Position numbers and translations under genes: made by a program
Part shown: positions 47,444 through 58,902 of the stretch, piece after piece
Layout: the number at the start of each line of letters is the position of its first letter
Position numbering within the stretch: position 1 is the stretch's first letter
Source of the DNA: Liolophura sinensis
Taxonomy: Eukaryota > Mollusca > Polyplacophora > Chitonida > Chitonidae
Assembly (NCBI RefSeq): GCF_032854445.1
Contig: NC_088300.1
Coordinates: forward strand, 26,207,608-26,271,607
DNA length: 64,000 nucleotides
Direction: 5' to 3'
Notes under the pieces: generated by a model
What the model saw: only the letters and a program-made list of their open reading frames with translations
What the model was told of the DNA's origin: nothing
The model's database searches: none

Positions 47444-50246
47444 TCACAGATTCAAAAGTACAGATATTACCAGGTCATCTGCACTCCCAAACTGGTTTGC
47501 TGAAAGAATCCGAAAACAATATTTTATGAAAAATTACATTTTCATTCTGGAGCATTCTGATGTTTTTCGCAGAGGGTCGTCTAAAATTTATGTGTATATA
47601 TATATTATTACCAATAACCTTTCACACTCTTTCATTTTAAGTTTACATGATTTTTACGTATCCTCCATCTTTAAAAAGAAACAGGCTTAAAACTGTAGAC
47701 TGAATGCATGGCGGTTTGATTCAATAAACAGAGTAACATGATCAGTAATGGACATGGATTCATGTTACCATGCACAGTAACAGACTACGGTATAAATGAT
47801 CATGTGACTTACGGTTAATCCACAACCCCTTCTGACTTTCAAGAGCATACCGAAAAGCAGGGTAACTCATCATAAATGTCCAAGAACAAATGTCTTGTCC
47901 GTCCAACACCACCAACCAGCCTTCGTCCAAAATACATGCATTTAAGACAGAGTTGATGTAAAACTGCCTGAAACTGAAAATGATCACACGTCTTGAAATG
48001 TGATAATCAGTACCATATTCCTCAATGTAGTTTTACCATTTCCAATTTTTTTCTCAACCTGGCCAATGTCTTGTTTTTATGAACCAGAAACAAGGTTGCA
48101 ACTACGAGATAAAATCTACAACTTCACCTAGTGTGTGTGTCCCCATCCTCCATAATGTAGGAGTGTTGCCAATTATTCCCTAACGTACTGAGCTATCAAA
48201 GCGATTGAAAGAGTGAAGTAGTTAAAAGTATCCGCAAGATTTAGATATTTTCTTGTCCATGGTAATGGGCGGAGTTTTGAAATGTGGCGGCCAACAGGCC
48301 TATCACATTTCCCCATGTATGTATGCTTGGGCTCATATAACAGCGATGAGTCATTGGGTGTGTGTACATATAAAGTGTGTACATGCCGTCAAAGTTCTGC
48401 CGCCCCCGAAATGTTATGCCGAAGACACAAGACATGACATTCCGCCCAGTCATGTTATACTAACATCGGGCTAAGCAGTCCTCTTTCCTTTTTCTAGCGC
48501 CTCAGTGCTGAGAACCAAGAGGGGCATCAACAAGTACCATTTTGGGGGGGTTACGTACTGGGCTATAACACCGATGAACCAGCTCTGAGATTTCACTCTT
48601 AAACTTTCCAGTTTGGTTATATGACCAATTATTATAATGTAGAAATATTGGCAATCCTTCGCTTTAATTGTTGGTAAACGTACTGAGCTGTCCAATCTAA
48701 TGACAGAGTGAAGTGGCTGACGTCAGCGTTGATATCCAGATCTGTCCACGGCGATGACAGAAGGTTACTGAGGGAGAACCAGGACATCTTGCTTGTCCCT
48801 GAACCACTGAAGCGCAGACGAACAACCTCGTGACTGTTTGTGTACAGCGAAAAGATAACCTGTGAATGATGAAATTATAAGGCAACGGTATTGACGAATG
48901 ACAAGAGGATTAGACTGCCTGCAATTCTTTATGATATATTGTTTTGAGCAGAGAATTATGAAGGAGGAGATACTATGTGGACATTTACAGAAATCATTGT
49001 TATTGTAAGTTACAGGAAACATTCTTCAAAACTATGGTAAACATAATAATCAATTAACTTAAAATAACAATGTAGTTTATTACTGTATGAGTGGCACATG
49101 TTTGTGGTGTAGAACAATCCAAGCAGAATCTAGATACCTGGATAATAACAAATAATATTATGAATAGAAGTACAAGAAGTACTGCCGGGGTTCCAGGAAC
49201 AAACCACCAGTTTACACATTTGCGAAATTTTAGCGATTTACTAATCTGATTACATAAACTATAATGTCCACCAAGCAACGTGATCTACACGTGATCTACT
49301 TTGTTTCTGTTTTTCGCTACCTAACATAGCCTTTGTCTCCCAATCTACGTTAAAATTTTTGATTCCTAGTTTTAGTGGTATAAATTACGGGAAAAAAGAA
49401 TAATAATAACACAATACATCAACGTTTCTAGAACTCCTCTGCGATCTTCCAGATTATGTAAAAACCAAAACATCGTTTTAAACCGGCATTAAACATCAAT
49501 CATATAAATAAAAACTGCTCACCTCGGCGATGTCCCAGTCCTCCCACTCGCCAACGAGCGGGTGTTTGTAGAAGGTAGTGAGGGGCGAGCTGAGGTCTAG
49601 ATCCCGTGAGGTGCTCGCCTCGCTGAGGCTCGAGGGTGTCCCAGTCAGCCAGGAGTTGTACACGGGTACGCCGTAACCAGCGGATACCCGGAACACAGGC
49701 ATTTCCAGATTTTCTGTTTCTAGAAATTAAAGAAAATTTACTCTCTGTAATAAACCAGCTGCACATATTAAGGCTGAATGCAGACTTTGTCAAGGTTTTG
49801 AATTTTGGGGAAAACTGTAACTACTTATTTAATTGGTGTTTTATGTCGTACTTAAGAATATTTCCTTGTACGACGGCGGCCAGAATTATGGGGTAGGAAA
49901 CCGGGCAGCCCATCTCACCTCTCAGCAGAGAGGAAACTAGCATGAGATGGACTTTAACTCACAGCCATCACACTTATGAGAGACTGCTGAATCAATGTGC
50001 CACGCTAACGCACTAAACGCTCGGACACGAGGACCCCTGATATTTCAATTAAATAAGTTGAAAGTATTATTTGAAAAAAAGCTTATAAATTATACACCAA
50101 AATAACTTGTGAAAAAATGAAATATTCATACGTATTGCCTTAAACATCAACCAACCAAACCAGATAAAATCACTGAAATCACGTAATGTAACAATAAACT
50201 GATGTATGATATACACGAGCTATATGAAGGACCCTCAAACTGTATG

Positions 50247-50280
<34 letters not shown>

Positions 50281-51732
50281 TGCATGTATGTATGTATGTA
50301 TGCTTGGGGTTTAACGTCCTACTTAACAATTTTTCAGTCATGTCACGTCAAGATGTCAATATATGTATGTACATATACTGTGTTTTCTTGTAACAGTGCT
50401 AGTCCATGCCGCAAAATTGCTGCCGGAACTGAAGTATCATGAGGAAGACACTAGATATTACACATCACTCAGCCACATTATACTGACACCGGGTGAGCCA
50501 GTCAATTTCGCTTGCTCTAATCTCTTAGTGCTGAGCGCAAAGCGTGGTAGCAGCGAGTATCATTCTTAATGTCTTTGGTATGACCCGACACCGGTTTGAT
50601 CCAAGGTCTCTCCGCTTCGAGTTGGAGACTCTATCCATTTGGCCAGCGAAGTGGCTCCCTAAAATTGTAAAACCATGAATAATTTAAAACTTAACCGTTT
50701 TGGTATAGGGTATATATTTCTTTGTCTCCTCTGTTTTGTATAAAGGTACATCATTAAACTGACAATTTACCATTCATTGTAATGTAGAGAATGCTGACAT
50801 TTCAGTGTGTCAGTCAAGTGAAACAGAATTGTGCTTTAAAAATTTTGTAGGTTGTGCGCTCGTGATAAACCTACAAACTCGAAGGCACAACCCTTGCGCA
50901 GGTTATTCGTGTAGGAACGTGTTTCATTTCATAGGTACAAGATATTCGTATTTCCCTACTGTGTGCGAATTGCGCAGCTGTACCTTCTTTATTTACCGGA
51001 AAACGAAACACTGATTTTTAATCATCTTAAACGTTGATTTAGGCAGTAAAAATAAAAGATTAGTTGCCTCATTTACATAAAGCGCTGCTCTCTCTACAGT
51101 CTATACAATGGCCGTCTAATGTAATGCCATTGCTACAGTGACGAATCTTATTCTCGCTGTTTCGGTTTCGACCTGACATCAGGTGGTTTTGATAGGTACA
51201 TTATGCAGGATTGTGGTTTACTTCAAACGCTTCTCTTTACCCCACCCATGATTCTGACCGATGTTAAACACGAATAAAATAAAAATGCAAAAATAAATTT
51301 AAAAAAATAAAAACATGTTTACCTTATCAGTTTATCTTCGGTTCTTTGTTTTAACTCATCGTGCTAAACATTTTATCCGTGTTAAAAAGACTGCAACTTA
51401 CCATTCAGTACGTGGTAAACACTCCAGCCTCCCTCGGGATTTATCCACACCGTGTGATTCAGCTGGGCAAATCCACCGAGAAGAACACAGTAATCGTAAT
51501 TGTGACTGTTGATGGCAAACGCCTTGCAGTCATTCCCCATCCTTAGACACTGTCCTCCACATCGTAATGTCGAATTTTGCGGGATCTGTTTCAGGTAACT
51601 CCAGATAACAGAATTCCACTTCTCCGAATCTGTCAGCCGCTTAAACACAGACATATCACATGTGCAAAGTACTGTTGTTACCAGCGTTCCAAAATTTAAA
51701 GCACGAAGTATTTTGTACATTCGGCCAGGCAT
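47444..51732 (-). CDS. Secreted PAN/apple-like protein with unassigned C-terminal module, copy A, complete
   Basis: Five exons on the minus strand: 51732-51402, 49713-49523, 48859-48684, 47967-47813, 47478-47444. Phases 1,0,2,1 agree and give 295 residues. The N-terminus MPGRMYKILRALNFGTLVTT looks like a signal peptide. A second ATG at 51720 is possible. Exon 1 then encodes a Cys-containing PAN/apple-like module (LRCGGQCLRMGNDCKAFAIN, ...DYCVLLGG). Exons 2-4 form a second module: MPVFRVSAG..., NSWLTGTPSSL, a strand pair VIFSLYT...VVRLRFSGSG, SWFSLSNLLSSPWTDL, FYINSV, then CILDEGWLVVLDGQDICSW. I cannot name a family for it. Exon 5 encodes HDLVISVLLNL and stop. Copy B at 58903 keeps the same exon lengths. 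Function unknown; a ligand-binding or matrix role is inference. Confidence 0.8.
48310..48545 (-). mobile_element. SINE family 2 copy in intron 3 of copy A
   Basis: TGCCGTCAAAGTTCTGCCGCC, TTATGCCGAAGACACAAGACA, CTCAGTGCTGAGAACCAAG and CAACAAGTACCATTTT match family 2. The tRNA-like head is missing. Absent from the matching intron of copy B, so it inserted after the duplication or was lost from B. Confidence 0.75.
49818..50035 (-). mobile_element. SINE family 1 copy in intron 1 of copy A
   Basis: TTATTTAATTGGTGTTTTATG tail and TCGTACTTAAGAATATTTCC body, then GAGGAAACTAGCATGAGATG and a degraded tRNA head. Confidence 0.8.
50241..50302. repeat. (TATG)n microsatellite
   Basis: About fifteen TATG/TGTA units with two interruptions, at the 3' end of a family-2 SINE. 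SINE tails often seed such arrays. Confidence 0.9.
50285..50660 (-). mobile_element. SINE family 2, long copy
   Basis: It includes a 3' segment with GGGTTTAACGTCCTACTTAAC, the body (GCCGCAAAATTGCTGCCGG, CACATTATACTGACACCGGG, CTCTTAGTGCTGAGCGC) and a tRNA-like head with B-box TTGGATCAAACCGG on the minus strand. Intron 1 of copy A. Confidence 0.8.
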
Positions 51733-51864
51733 CTTTTCAGTGGCCAACTGCGATATATCTGAGGTCAAATACCAAGTAGAGGAACAGCCGGAAACGACAG
51801 TCACAACAATCACAACAAATCACAACAGTCAGGCTTCGCACCAGCGTGTAAACTGTCCGCCCGG

Positions 51865-51871
51865 TTATATA
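51865..51871 (-). promoter_or_regulatory. TATA box of the PAN-like gene, copy A
   Basis: On the minus strand GCAGTATATAACC gives a TATATAA box about 133 bases upstream of the first ATG (51732). This predicts initiation near 51837 and a 5' UTR of roughly 105 bases in exon 1. No in-frame ATG lies between. Confidence 0.55.
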
Positions 51872-52057
51872 CTGCGCTGCCAGACAGCATGTTTGGTTAG
51901 AACAGCCAGAAGCACAACAAAATAAGTATTAGTAAAATGTGTCCCTCATTGATCTCAGACCATTCACAAACAAACATTCAACAGAATGCTTCTAATCACC
52001 AGGAACCCATTCACTATTGTCTCCCGTTTAGTAAATTTAGTCATTGTGTAACGTAAA

Positions 52058-52263
52058 ATCAGGACTAATGATTGCGTTAGAAATACGGCTCGGAACAGTC
52101 TCACCTAATGGTCAACAATAAGGCAGTTATAATCGATTTTAGATGCATTCTATTTTGCTGATCAGGACTAATGATTGGGTTAGAAATATGGCTCAGAACA
52201 GTCTCACCTGGTGGTCAACAATAAGGCAGTAATAATCGATTTTAGTTGCATTCTATTTTGCCT
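52058..52263. repeat. 103-bp direct tandem duplication upstream of copy A
   Basis: Two adjacent copies (52058-52160 and 52161-52263), both starting ATCAGGACTAATGATTG and ending CATTCTATTTTGC, differ at about nine positions. The region is non-coding, 190 bases upstream of the copy A TATA box. Confidence 0.92.
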
Positions 52264-53599
52264 CAACGTAACTAACTTGTTTGAGAGTAAGTGGATAAGG
52301 TTGCCAGAAAGCAATTCTAGTGATTTCAAACACTGGTATAGAAAGGGTTTAGTGGAAATAGAAATGGCACCTGCAAAACACGAATTGTGGTAATTCCAAT
52401 GCTCATAAATCCAAGTGTGCTGTGTAATTGATGAAAACATGTGTTTTTGTTTTGTGTCTTCGTTTTTACATTGTTTAAGGAAACATAGTTTGTTCGGTCT
52501 TTGCGCACTGTTAGCTAATAATGGTCTTCTTACATAGAATGACCGAGTGATTAAGTGAGGCAACTGGCCTCGTATTTATCAAGCAATTTAAGACTTAAAC
52601 CATAAATGCAATTGATTACAGCTAATACTGGTGAAAAGTATGCATCAAAATTTGCATCCACATGGTGCGGATTTAAACCCGGCGTTAGACAGGAAATTTG
52701 TGGATTCCAGCGGTGTCAGTATTTGGGGAGGTATGCATGGTGACAATAAGAAGCCGACGACACCTGAAGTGTCAGCGCAGTATAAAGTTCGGTGAAACAA
52801 CTCGCCTGTATGTTACACATGCACACTTCAGGCAATTCGGTCCAAGATTTGCCTCCGGACTGGAGAGTGAAGGTTCGTACTGCCACACAAATATTTTAGG
52901 TTGTTGATGTTGTTCCTGCAAATTTCTGCAGTGTTAGCATACATAAATATGTCATAATTTTGTACGTTTTGGGTAGAACTGAAATTATTTTCCTATGGTA
53001 CTTCATACACCACAGGAGGTAATAAAATACTAAGACCTCACTTCTAGCAACCACAGCTTAAAAAATGCTGGTCATGCTATGCTGCTTTTTTGGCATGTTT
53101 TACGCTGCGTGTGGTGGTTTGGCTATGTACCAAGCAAAAATTAGGAGATATATATTTTTGAGGATGAAGTTGACAAGTTTACTACATAAATAGTAAGGAA
53201 ACTCAATGTGCTGAACTAAAGTGTGCGAATCTGCACGGTAGGTCACATGTGGGAAAGTTCATCAGTAACTTGCCAAAGACGTGCAGGTTTACCCCGGGGC
53301 ATTTCGGTTTCCTCCACTCACCCTCATCGTACAAGTGAAAAATTCAAGACTGTGTGGTTAACTAAGATTAAAATAAATAAAACAGACATAATAGACACTT
53401 CTCCACTGATGCTGAACACACAAGCTAATCGTACTTAATTATATGTGCTTGTCCCTTAACGAAATAACCAAGTTAACAATCAGATGTACTGGAGGGAATT
53501 GTCCACGGCTTTTATTATTAAAAGTACATTATTATCTCTGGGTGACTGAATTCCCGTGGGCACTGATCACGGGCAAACTGGCAGATCGACCATGTATGG
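52264..53599. other. Intergenic region, nothing recognised
   Basis: AT-rich with short open frames on both strands. No domain or RNA gene is recognised. Confidence 0.5.
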
Positions 53600-55172
53600 T
53601 TACACACACCCGGAGAACACCCAGGCGTAAAACACCAAGCCTCGTGGAAACAGGTGTGGCTTTACTAAGACTTTACTAAAAATGAAGGCTGCTTTAAGAA
53701 GCTTACCCATGCCTTCGTGCATTTTCCGAACAATGAAATTTACAATTGCGTCTGCCCAATCTGTGACCTTATGCCGGTAAGACAGAGCTGATAAATAAGT
53801 GGATGCTGTCTTTGCAGCGACATGTGAGCCACAAACAACGAAACATGGCCAACCGGGACAGGCCATTCCTCTGGAAGATTACGCTCCTCCCGAAATGCGG
53901 AGATAACTCGCTCCCCTGTGCTGTAAACCCATTTGGTGTTTTCAGAGAATGACCTGCATCAAACGATCTACCTACCTGACTACGAAGAGAGACCAAACTG
54001 AGGGTGGTTCTAGAGTGCACTCTATATCCAACATCGGGAACGGACCACTTTGGACGGGATAAAGCATCAGCAATCTGGTTATTCCCCACACAAATATGCA
54101 TGCCCTTTAATGTCAAATTGAGGTGCAGACACCGTAACAAAAAAAACAGAACTTAACTCATCATTCGTTGAGACCTGGATGTGTGAGAAATTAGAATGGT
54201 CACAACTGCTGTATTGTCAGATCTTACAATTAGCCTTCTGTTTCGGAGCTTGTCACCACAAATGACTATGGACAAAATACCGCGCAAAATTCTAAAAACG
54301 TGATGTCCGAGCCCAAACCCAATTCCAACCATTCAGATGGCCAACATCCCTGAGGCCAGCTACCATCAGGATAAATACCCCAAGCCTCTGATGGACCCCA
54401 GCGCTAACTGTGAAAAGTTGTATCTGATCAGGTGTCAACCAAAATCTGTGGCTGAATGTACACTTACCATTAAAATTCCTAAAAAAAATGTAGCCACATG
54501 GAGAGATCATCGTTAGCTCCAGTGTTATTCCGTACAAAATGGTTAAGCCGAGTTAACCCCATTATAAGGCCTATAAGCCGTCTACAGAAGGCCCGGCCAG
54601 GTCAGGTCCAACAGGCAAAGCTCAAAGAGCCCATTAGTGATTGAACCTGACGAAGCTGCGCCCTTTTCATTGACAACAAACCATTCTCTCACAAATTTCA
54701 GATACCTTACTGCGGGGAACTATAACAAGTATAGTAGAATCAGTATTAAGTTCCAGGCCCTGGATCTGGATTCTCTCTTGTCAACTTTAAGATAAGGGAT
54801 TTACTGGGGTTTCTCCGAAGACCCTGTGTAACACAAACTGAAAACACATCCGAAGTCTTGTTTAATGCATTAAAATGGGTAGTCCCTTAGCCTATCCTGT
54901 AGAATGTCTATTTTAAATATTTGCCAATGGACTTTTTGCCAATTGATTGGTTGTTGGTTGTGTAGCTTGTTTTGTGTTATTTGAGATTGTGGGTGGCCGA
55001 GGCCACAATTACTGCACTTGTGTGGAAATTTGCAGTGCGAGCGAGAACAGCCCTTACCATTATAATCATAACGTGCGCCAGTCGGAGACAACCTGGCATT
55101 TATACGTCCTAGGATGATACTTAGGTTGTGTGAAGTGGTCACGTGTATAACCTTAGGTTGAAATAGGATCAC
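53600..55172 (-). mobile_element. Decayed DIRS-like tyrosine-recombinase retrotransposon
   Basis: Fragments on the minus strand keep the expected order, with stops and frame changes between them. First, a zinc-finger gag-like segment (CSRSHCKFPHKCSNCG, about 55075-55000). Then a reverse-transcriptase connection segment (GLELNTDS...VPRSK, about 54770-54710) and the NFNGK / LTPDQIQLFTVSAG segment (about 54490-54400). Next, RNase H pieces (VRSDNTAVV near 54220; GNNQIADALSRPKW near 54086-54045). Last, a recombinase core-binding segment (KTASTYLSALSYRHKV, about 53815-53765). The RT palm is largely missing between the first two pieces, so an internal deletion is likely. No long terminal repeats seen. 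RNase H followed by a tyrosine recombinase distinguishes DIRS/Ngaro-type elements from Ty3-type ones. Confidence 0.75.
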
Positions 55173-58100
55173 AAATTTTAGCCAGAGTTCTGCATTGACA
55201 GTAGCCTACGAATTATTAGCATGTATTACGTAACGGATTGTGGACTACTCACCATACAACCTAAAAACACCCTCCCCTCAACCGACAAGCCGCCAACCGA
55301 ACAGTGTGCACGTGCTTCTGAAATTCCTGGATTTTATGGGGAAATTTAACAAGTAAACGCCGGAAAATATTAAAAAGGCTGAAGTCCAGGCTTCGACAGA
55401 GTCAAGTTTTGCCCTGTATTGGCGAGGTTTTATTTCGAGTAGTCCACTAACTATTAGCCTGTATTGATGCTGACTCTGAAAAATCCTTTAAGCGATAAAC
55501 ACCTTTATGGTCAGTCAACCATATATGTTTGGGTTGGCGCAGTGTATAGTGACTTCTACTTTCGTTGCAGTGAGGCAGAATTTTGACTATTACAGGACAA
55601 TGGCCTTTCTGTTATAATGAGAGAGTCGTGATTGGCTTGAATGATGTTGGGACAGTAGCTTATACAAACAAACAAGCTATTAACATTGATTGGGATATTT
55701 ACCATTTATTCCTCCGAAGTGCCTGTTGACACACATAAAATCATGATAATCTCACCATCACATCTATTGTTGAATTACAAATCAATTCAGCATATTTTGT
55801 CATTATAGCTAACTTGATAACTGACCAGCGTTAATGGATATTTTTTTCTTTATATCTGGTTGAAAGAAACTCGGCAATGTCAACATACAGAGTGCAGTTT
55901 CCGATGTTCACTGGTTTTGATTTGTCCGCTTTGATCTGATGCTTTCCGGAATTATAAACAATTATTTGTATGTATGCATTTGTGGAAGACGTGATGACCA
56001 ATCAGTGGGTTGACATAGATCATTGCCCCGTGGTATATTATGTATGCACCTTACACCGCGGAATCAGGTCTTTCCCAAGTTTGTGATGCTGATCTTGATG
56101 GCCTTTGGCGCCATACCTAACGAACTATAATGAAGCTGAAGTAGGGACTGAATTTGTACGTCAGATTTTAATCGATAGCATCACTTTTGTAATTTACACA
56201 TTTTGTAATTAAGTTTCTGAAATTCATTTCATGACGTAATCACAGAACAACAAGACTTCTTTAAAATACTTTGTCTTGAAATAATGGAAAAGGTGTGAGG
56301 AAACTATGTTGCCTCACGCTTGTTTAATTCCAGTATAATGTATTATTCACATCCAGGGCTTGACTCTCTTCGTATATAACTTGGTATCTTCTCGGAGATG
56401 GGTTGAACCAGTGTCGTAAAATGTAGTGCTGCTTCACAAAAACATTGTTCGACCGGGGGTTCGCTTTGCAAAGCGTGCGTAACTTTGCTACACGCACAGC
56501 TTTTAGGGCAATGTATATAAAAAAGACGCCACAGTCCCTTTGTTGAACACGCTGACGGCATTGGCATAGCCTAGTTAGAATAAAACTCATCCCTGTCCCA
56601 AGTCCACACAATTTCCATTATTTTCTAACCAAATATGCATCCGTACAACAAAAATGGAAGTGCTAACGGGGTAAATGTACATATTACATTTGTGCACATG
56701 CAAATAAACACGGCTACTGAATGATTAGTATAATTAACTTTTTACGTTGCAATGTAAAAATATTTTCGGCGAGATGTGTATGGTCACCGATTGGTTCAAA
56801 ATGCCATGTTTAGTAGAAATATCCGGATACAGTGTTGGTCGACATTAAACACACAAAATCATCAATGGTAGTCAGTACAGATGAATCGCATATTCTTTTG
56901 GTATTTTGATCAACCGGAGTTGCTCATCTGGCAAGTCGCCAGACGACATGGTAGAGGAATCTTTTCTCTCCGTCGTGTTCCAGAACTGACGTGTCCTTGT
57001 TTACATCGAGAGCAACGTAATGTTCAGTATAGTTTCAGTTCCACTTGTATCTCCTTCTGCTGTAGGTTACAAAGTTAATTACGTTTTAGTCTGTAAAGGA
57101 CCTGGAATGGTAAGGAGGGGAAATCGACTCCAGAGAGGTACGATAAGAAAGTGCAAATTTCAAAATCCCAATACAATTCTGTACATTTCAATTCAAGAAA
57201 ACTTGGTCGAATCACCCATAAGAGTTATATGGCCATAAAAGAGATGGTTGCTTAGTAATAACTCACAAAAAATACACTGTCGATCTAACAACGCCATTTT
57301 TTCGTTCAAACAAAGGACTGTGTCTTTAATCTACAATATGAAGATCAACGTCGAACGAGAAAAAATATCCACTGAAAGTTTAATGTGTGTATTTCTACGT
57401 GCTGTCAAAGTTTCGCTTTGGTTAACTTTTGTCTTCATGTGTAGAAAACTAAATTTCATAATGTGATAAGTTTTGGCAAGTTTAAAATCCATATTTCTGC
57501 CATTCTCTGTCAGGCATCTTACAGGTTTCACCTCGCGAGAGAGTTCGAATCTTGGTGTGGGGGGGAGGGGTCGTCATACTTTTTGTATGAGTAAAGATAT
57601 AGGCTGTCTGGAATTAAATGAGTGTTATCATGAATTAGAGTGGATAATTATTAAGCCTTGGTATTACGTAACGGGTGGCAACTATAGCGAAATCATACGT
57701 GAATGCTGATTGAGATCATATTTTATCATCTAGATATCATTAAACATTAACATGTAATGCGTGTATAAGAGTATAAGTATAAGACTGAGTATTTGTTATG
57801 TATGTATTTAACTGATTGGCACATAACTGCATGCTCAAGAATTTTTCAAAAAGTTACATTTGTGTTGACTTTTCCCCACTGTACAGTGTCCAGTTCCAAA
57901 AAAGGAGCAAGCTACCATTTTTCGATTTTTAATATGACCTATACATTGTATAAAGAACAGTAAAACAGATTTAAAAAAAGAAATAGCCTTATGGGTGTGT
58001 CAGCAGCTGTCAATCACAACTATAGTCAGTTCCGTTTCTTGAGGTGCACAGTCTCTTGTCACTGAGGCCGATTCCCCGCCTTACCAAACCAGTTCTCTTC

Positions 58101-58902
58101 CATATATTCTACATATATCAAGCGCGAAGTTATCTTGTTGATTCTTTGTTTTATAACTTTTTTATAGTCAGCGGAATAAGATTTAACATGTTGAAGAAAA
58201 AAACTAGCTCTATCAGCTTTATTCCCGCTAATGCACATACCTGTATGTCGGTGAACGAAAATGATTTAAGTGAAAACAATTATTTGAGCGCGAAGGTTCT
58301 GAATTTAAACATAGGCCTTTACAGTTTACATTTAAATGGAGTCAGTTCAGTTAGTTCAGTGCAAACACAGGTCTGCATAAAAAAAATCACTGGGTACGTT
58401 GGGCCTATTAGAGTGTTGAAGTTGTTTTTGATCGCTGGGATGGTTCAACTGATCTTTCCCTTACAAACACACGGGGTGCTGTATCAGTCACAGCATGTTG
58501 AGTAATTCTAAACCTGTGAGGTGCACTAAATTGCAATTAACGTGACTTTAACCTCGCAAATATAGCGTCTTTATTTGACGATGCAATTTGTCAACATTTC
58601 AAGACTATTATCACATATTACCAAATGCAGACAATTTTATGACGGTTCACCGTTAGAATGACGTACTTTAGTAATGACAATTAACCTTGGAAATTGTTTT
58701 CATACTCTACAGCAAATAATTCAAACAAGGCGTACAAGATGTAAAATTCGCAAAGGTAATCCAGTTCATCACAGAAGTATGAGGCTTGAGGCGATCATCT
58801 AAATTAAAAAAAAGCCCGGGAACTCCAAGGTCATTGTGGAGAATAACTGTTTATGAACCAAGGTTATCTGTGGCGTTGTCAGTTCAGTAAAATGCTATTC
58901 TT
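55173..58902. other. Intergenic region between retroelement relic and PAN-like copy B
   Basis: No recognised gene. Open frames at 56324-56611 (minus, 95 codons) and 58044-58505 (plus, 153 codons) have no domain I know. A weak SINE family 2 tail (CATGCTCAAGAATTTTTCAA) lies near 57795-57870. A G run occurs at 57560-57568. Confidence 0.45.

Noticed and set aside
50241-50302. CRISPR-like array or coding repeat
   Set aside because: It is a simple TATG microsatellite on a SINE end. No CRISPR repeat-spacer structure exists in the window, which is nuclear animal DNA.
53600-55172. Integrated virus or Ty3-type LTR element
   Set aside because: No long terminal repeats or integrase were seen. A tyrosine-recombinase segment after RNase H fits a DIRS-like retrotransposon.
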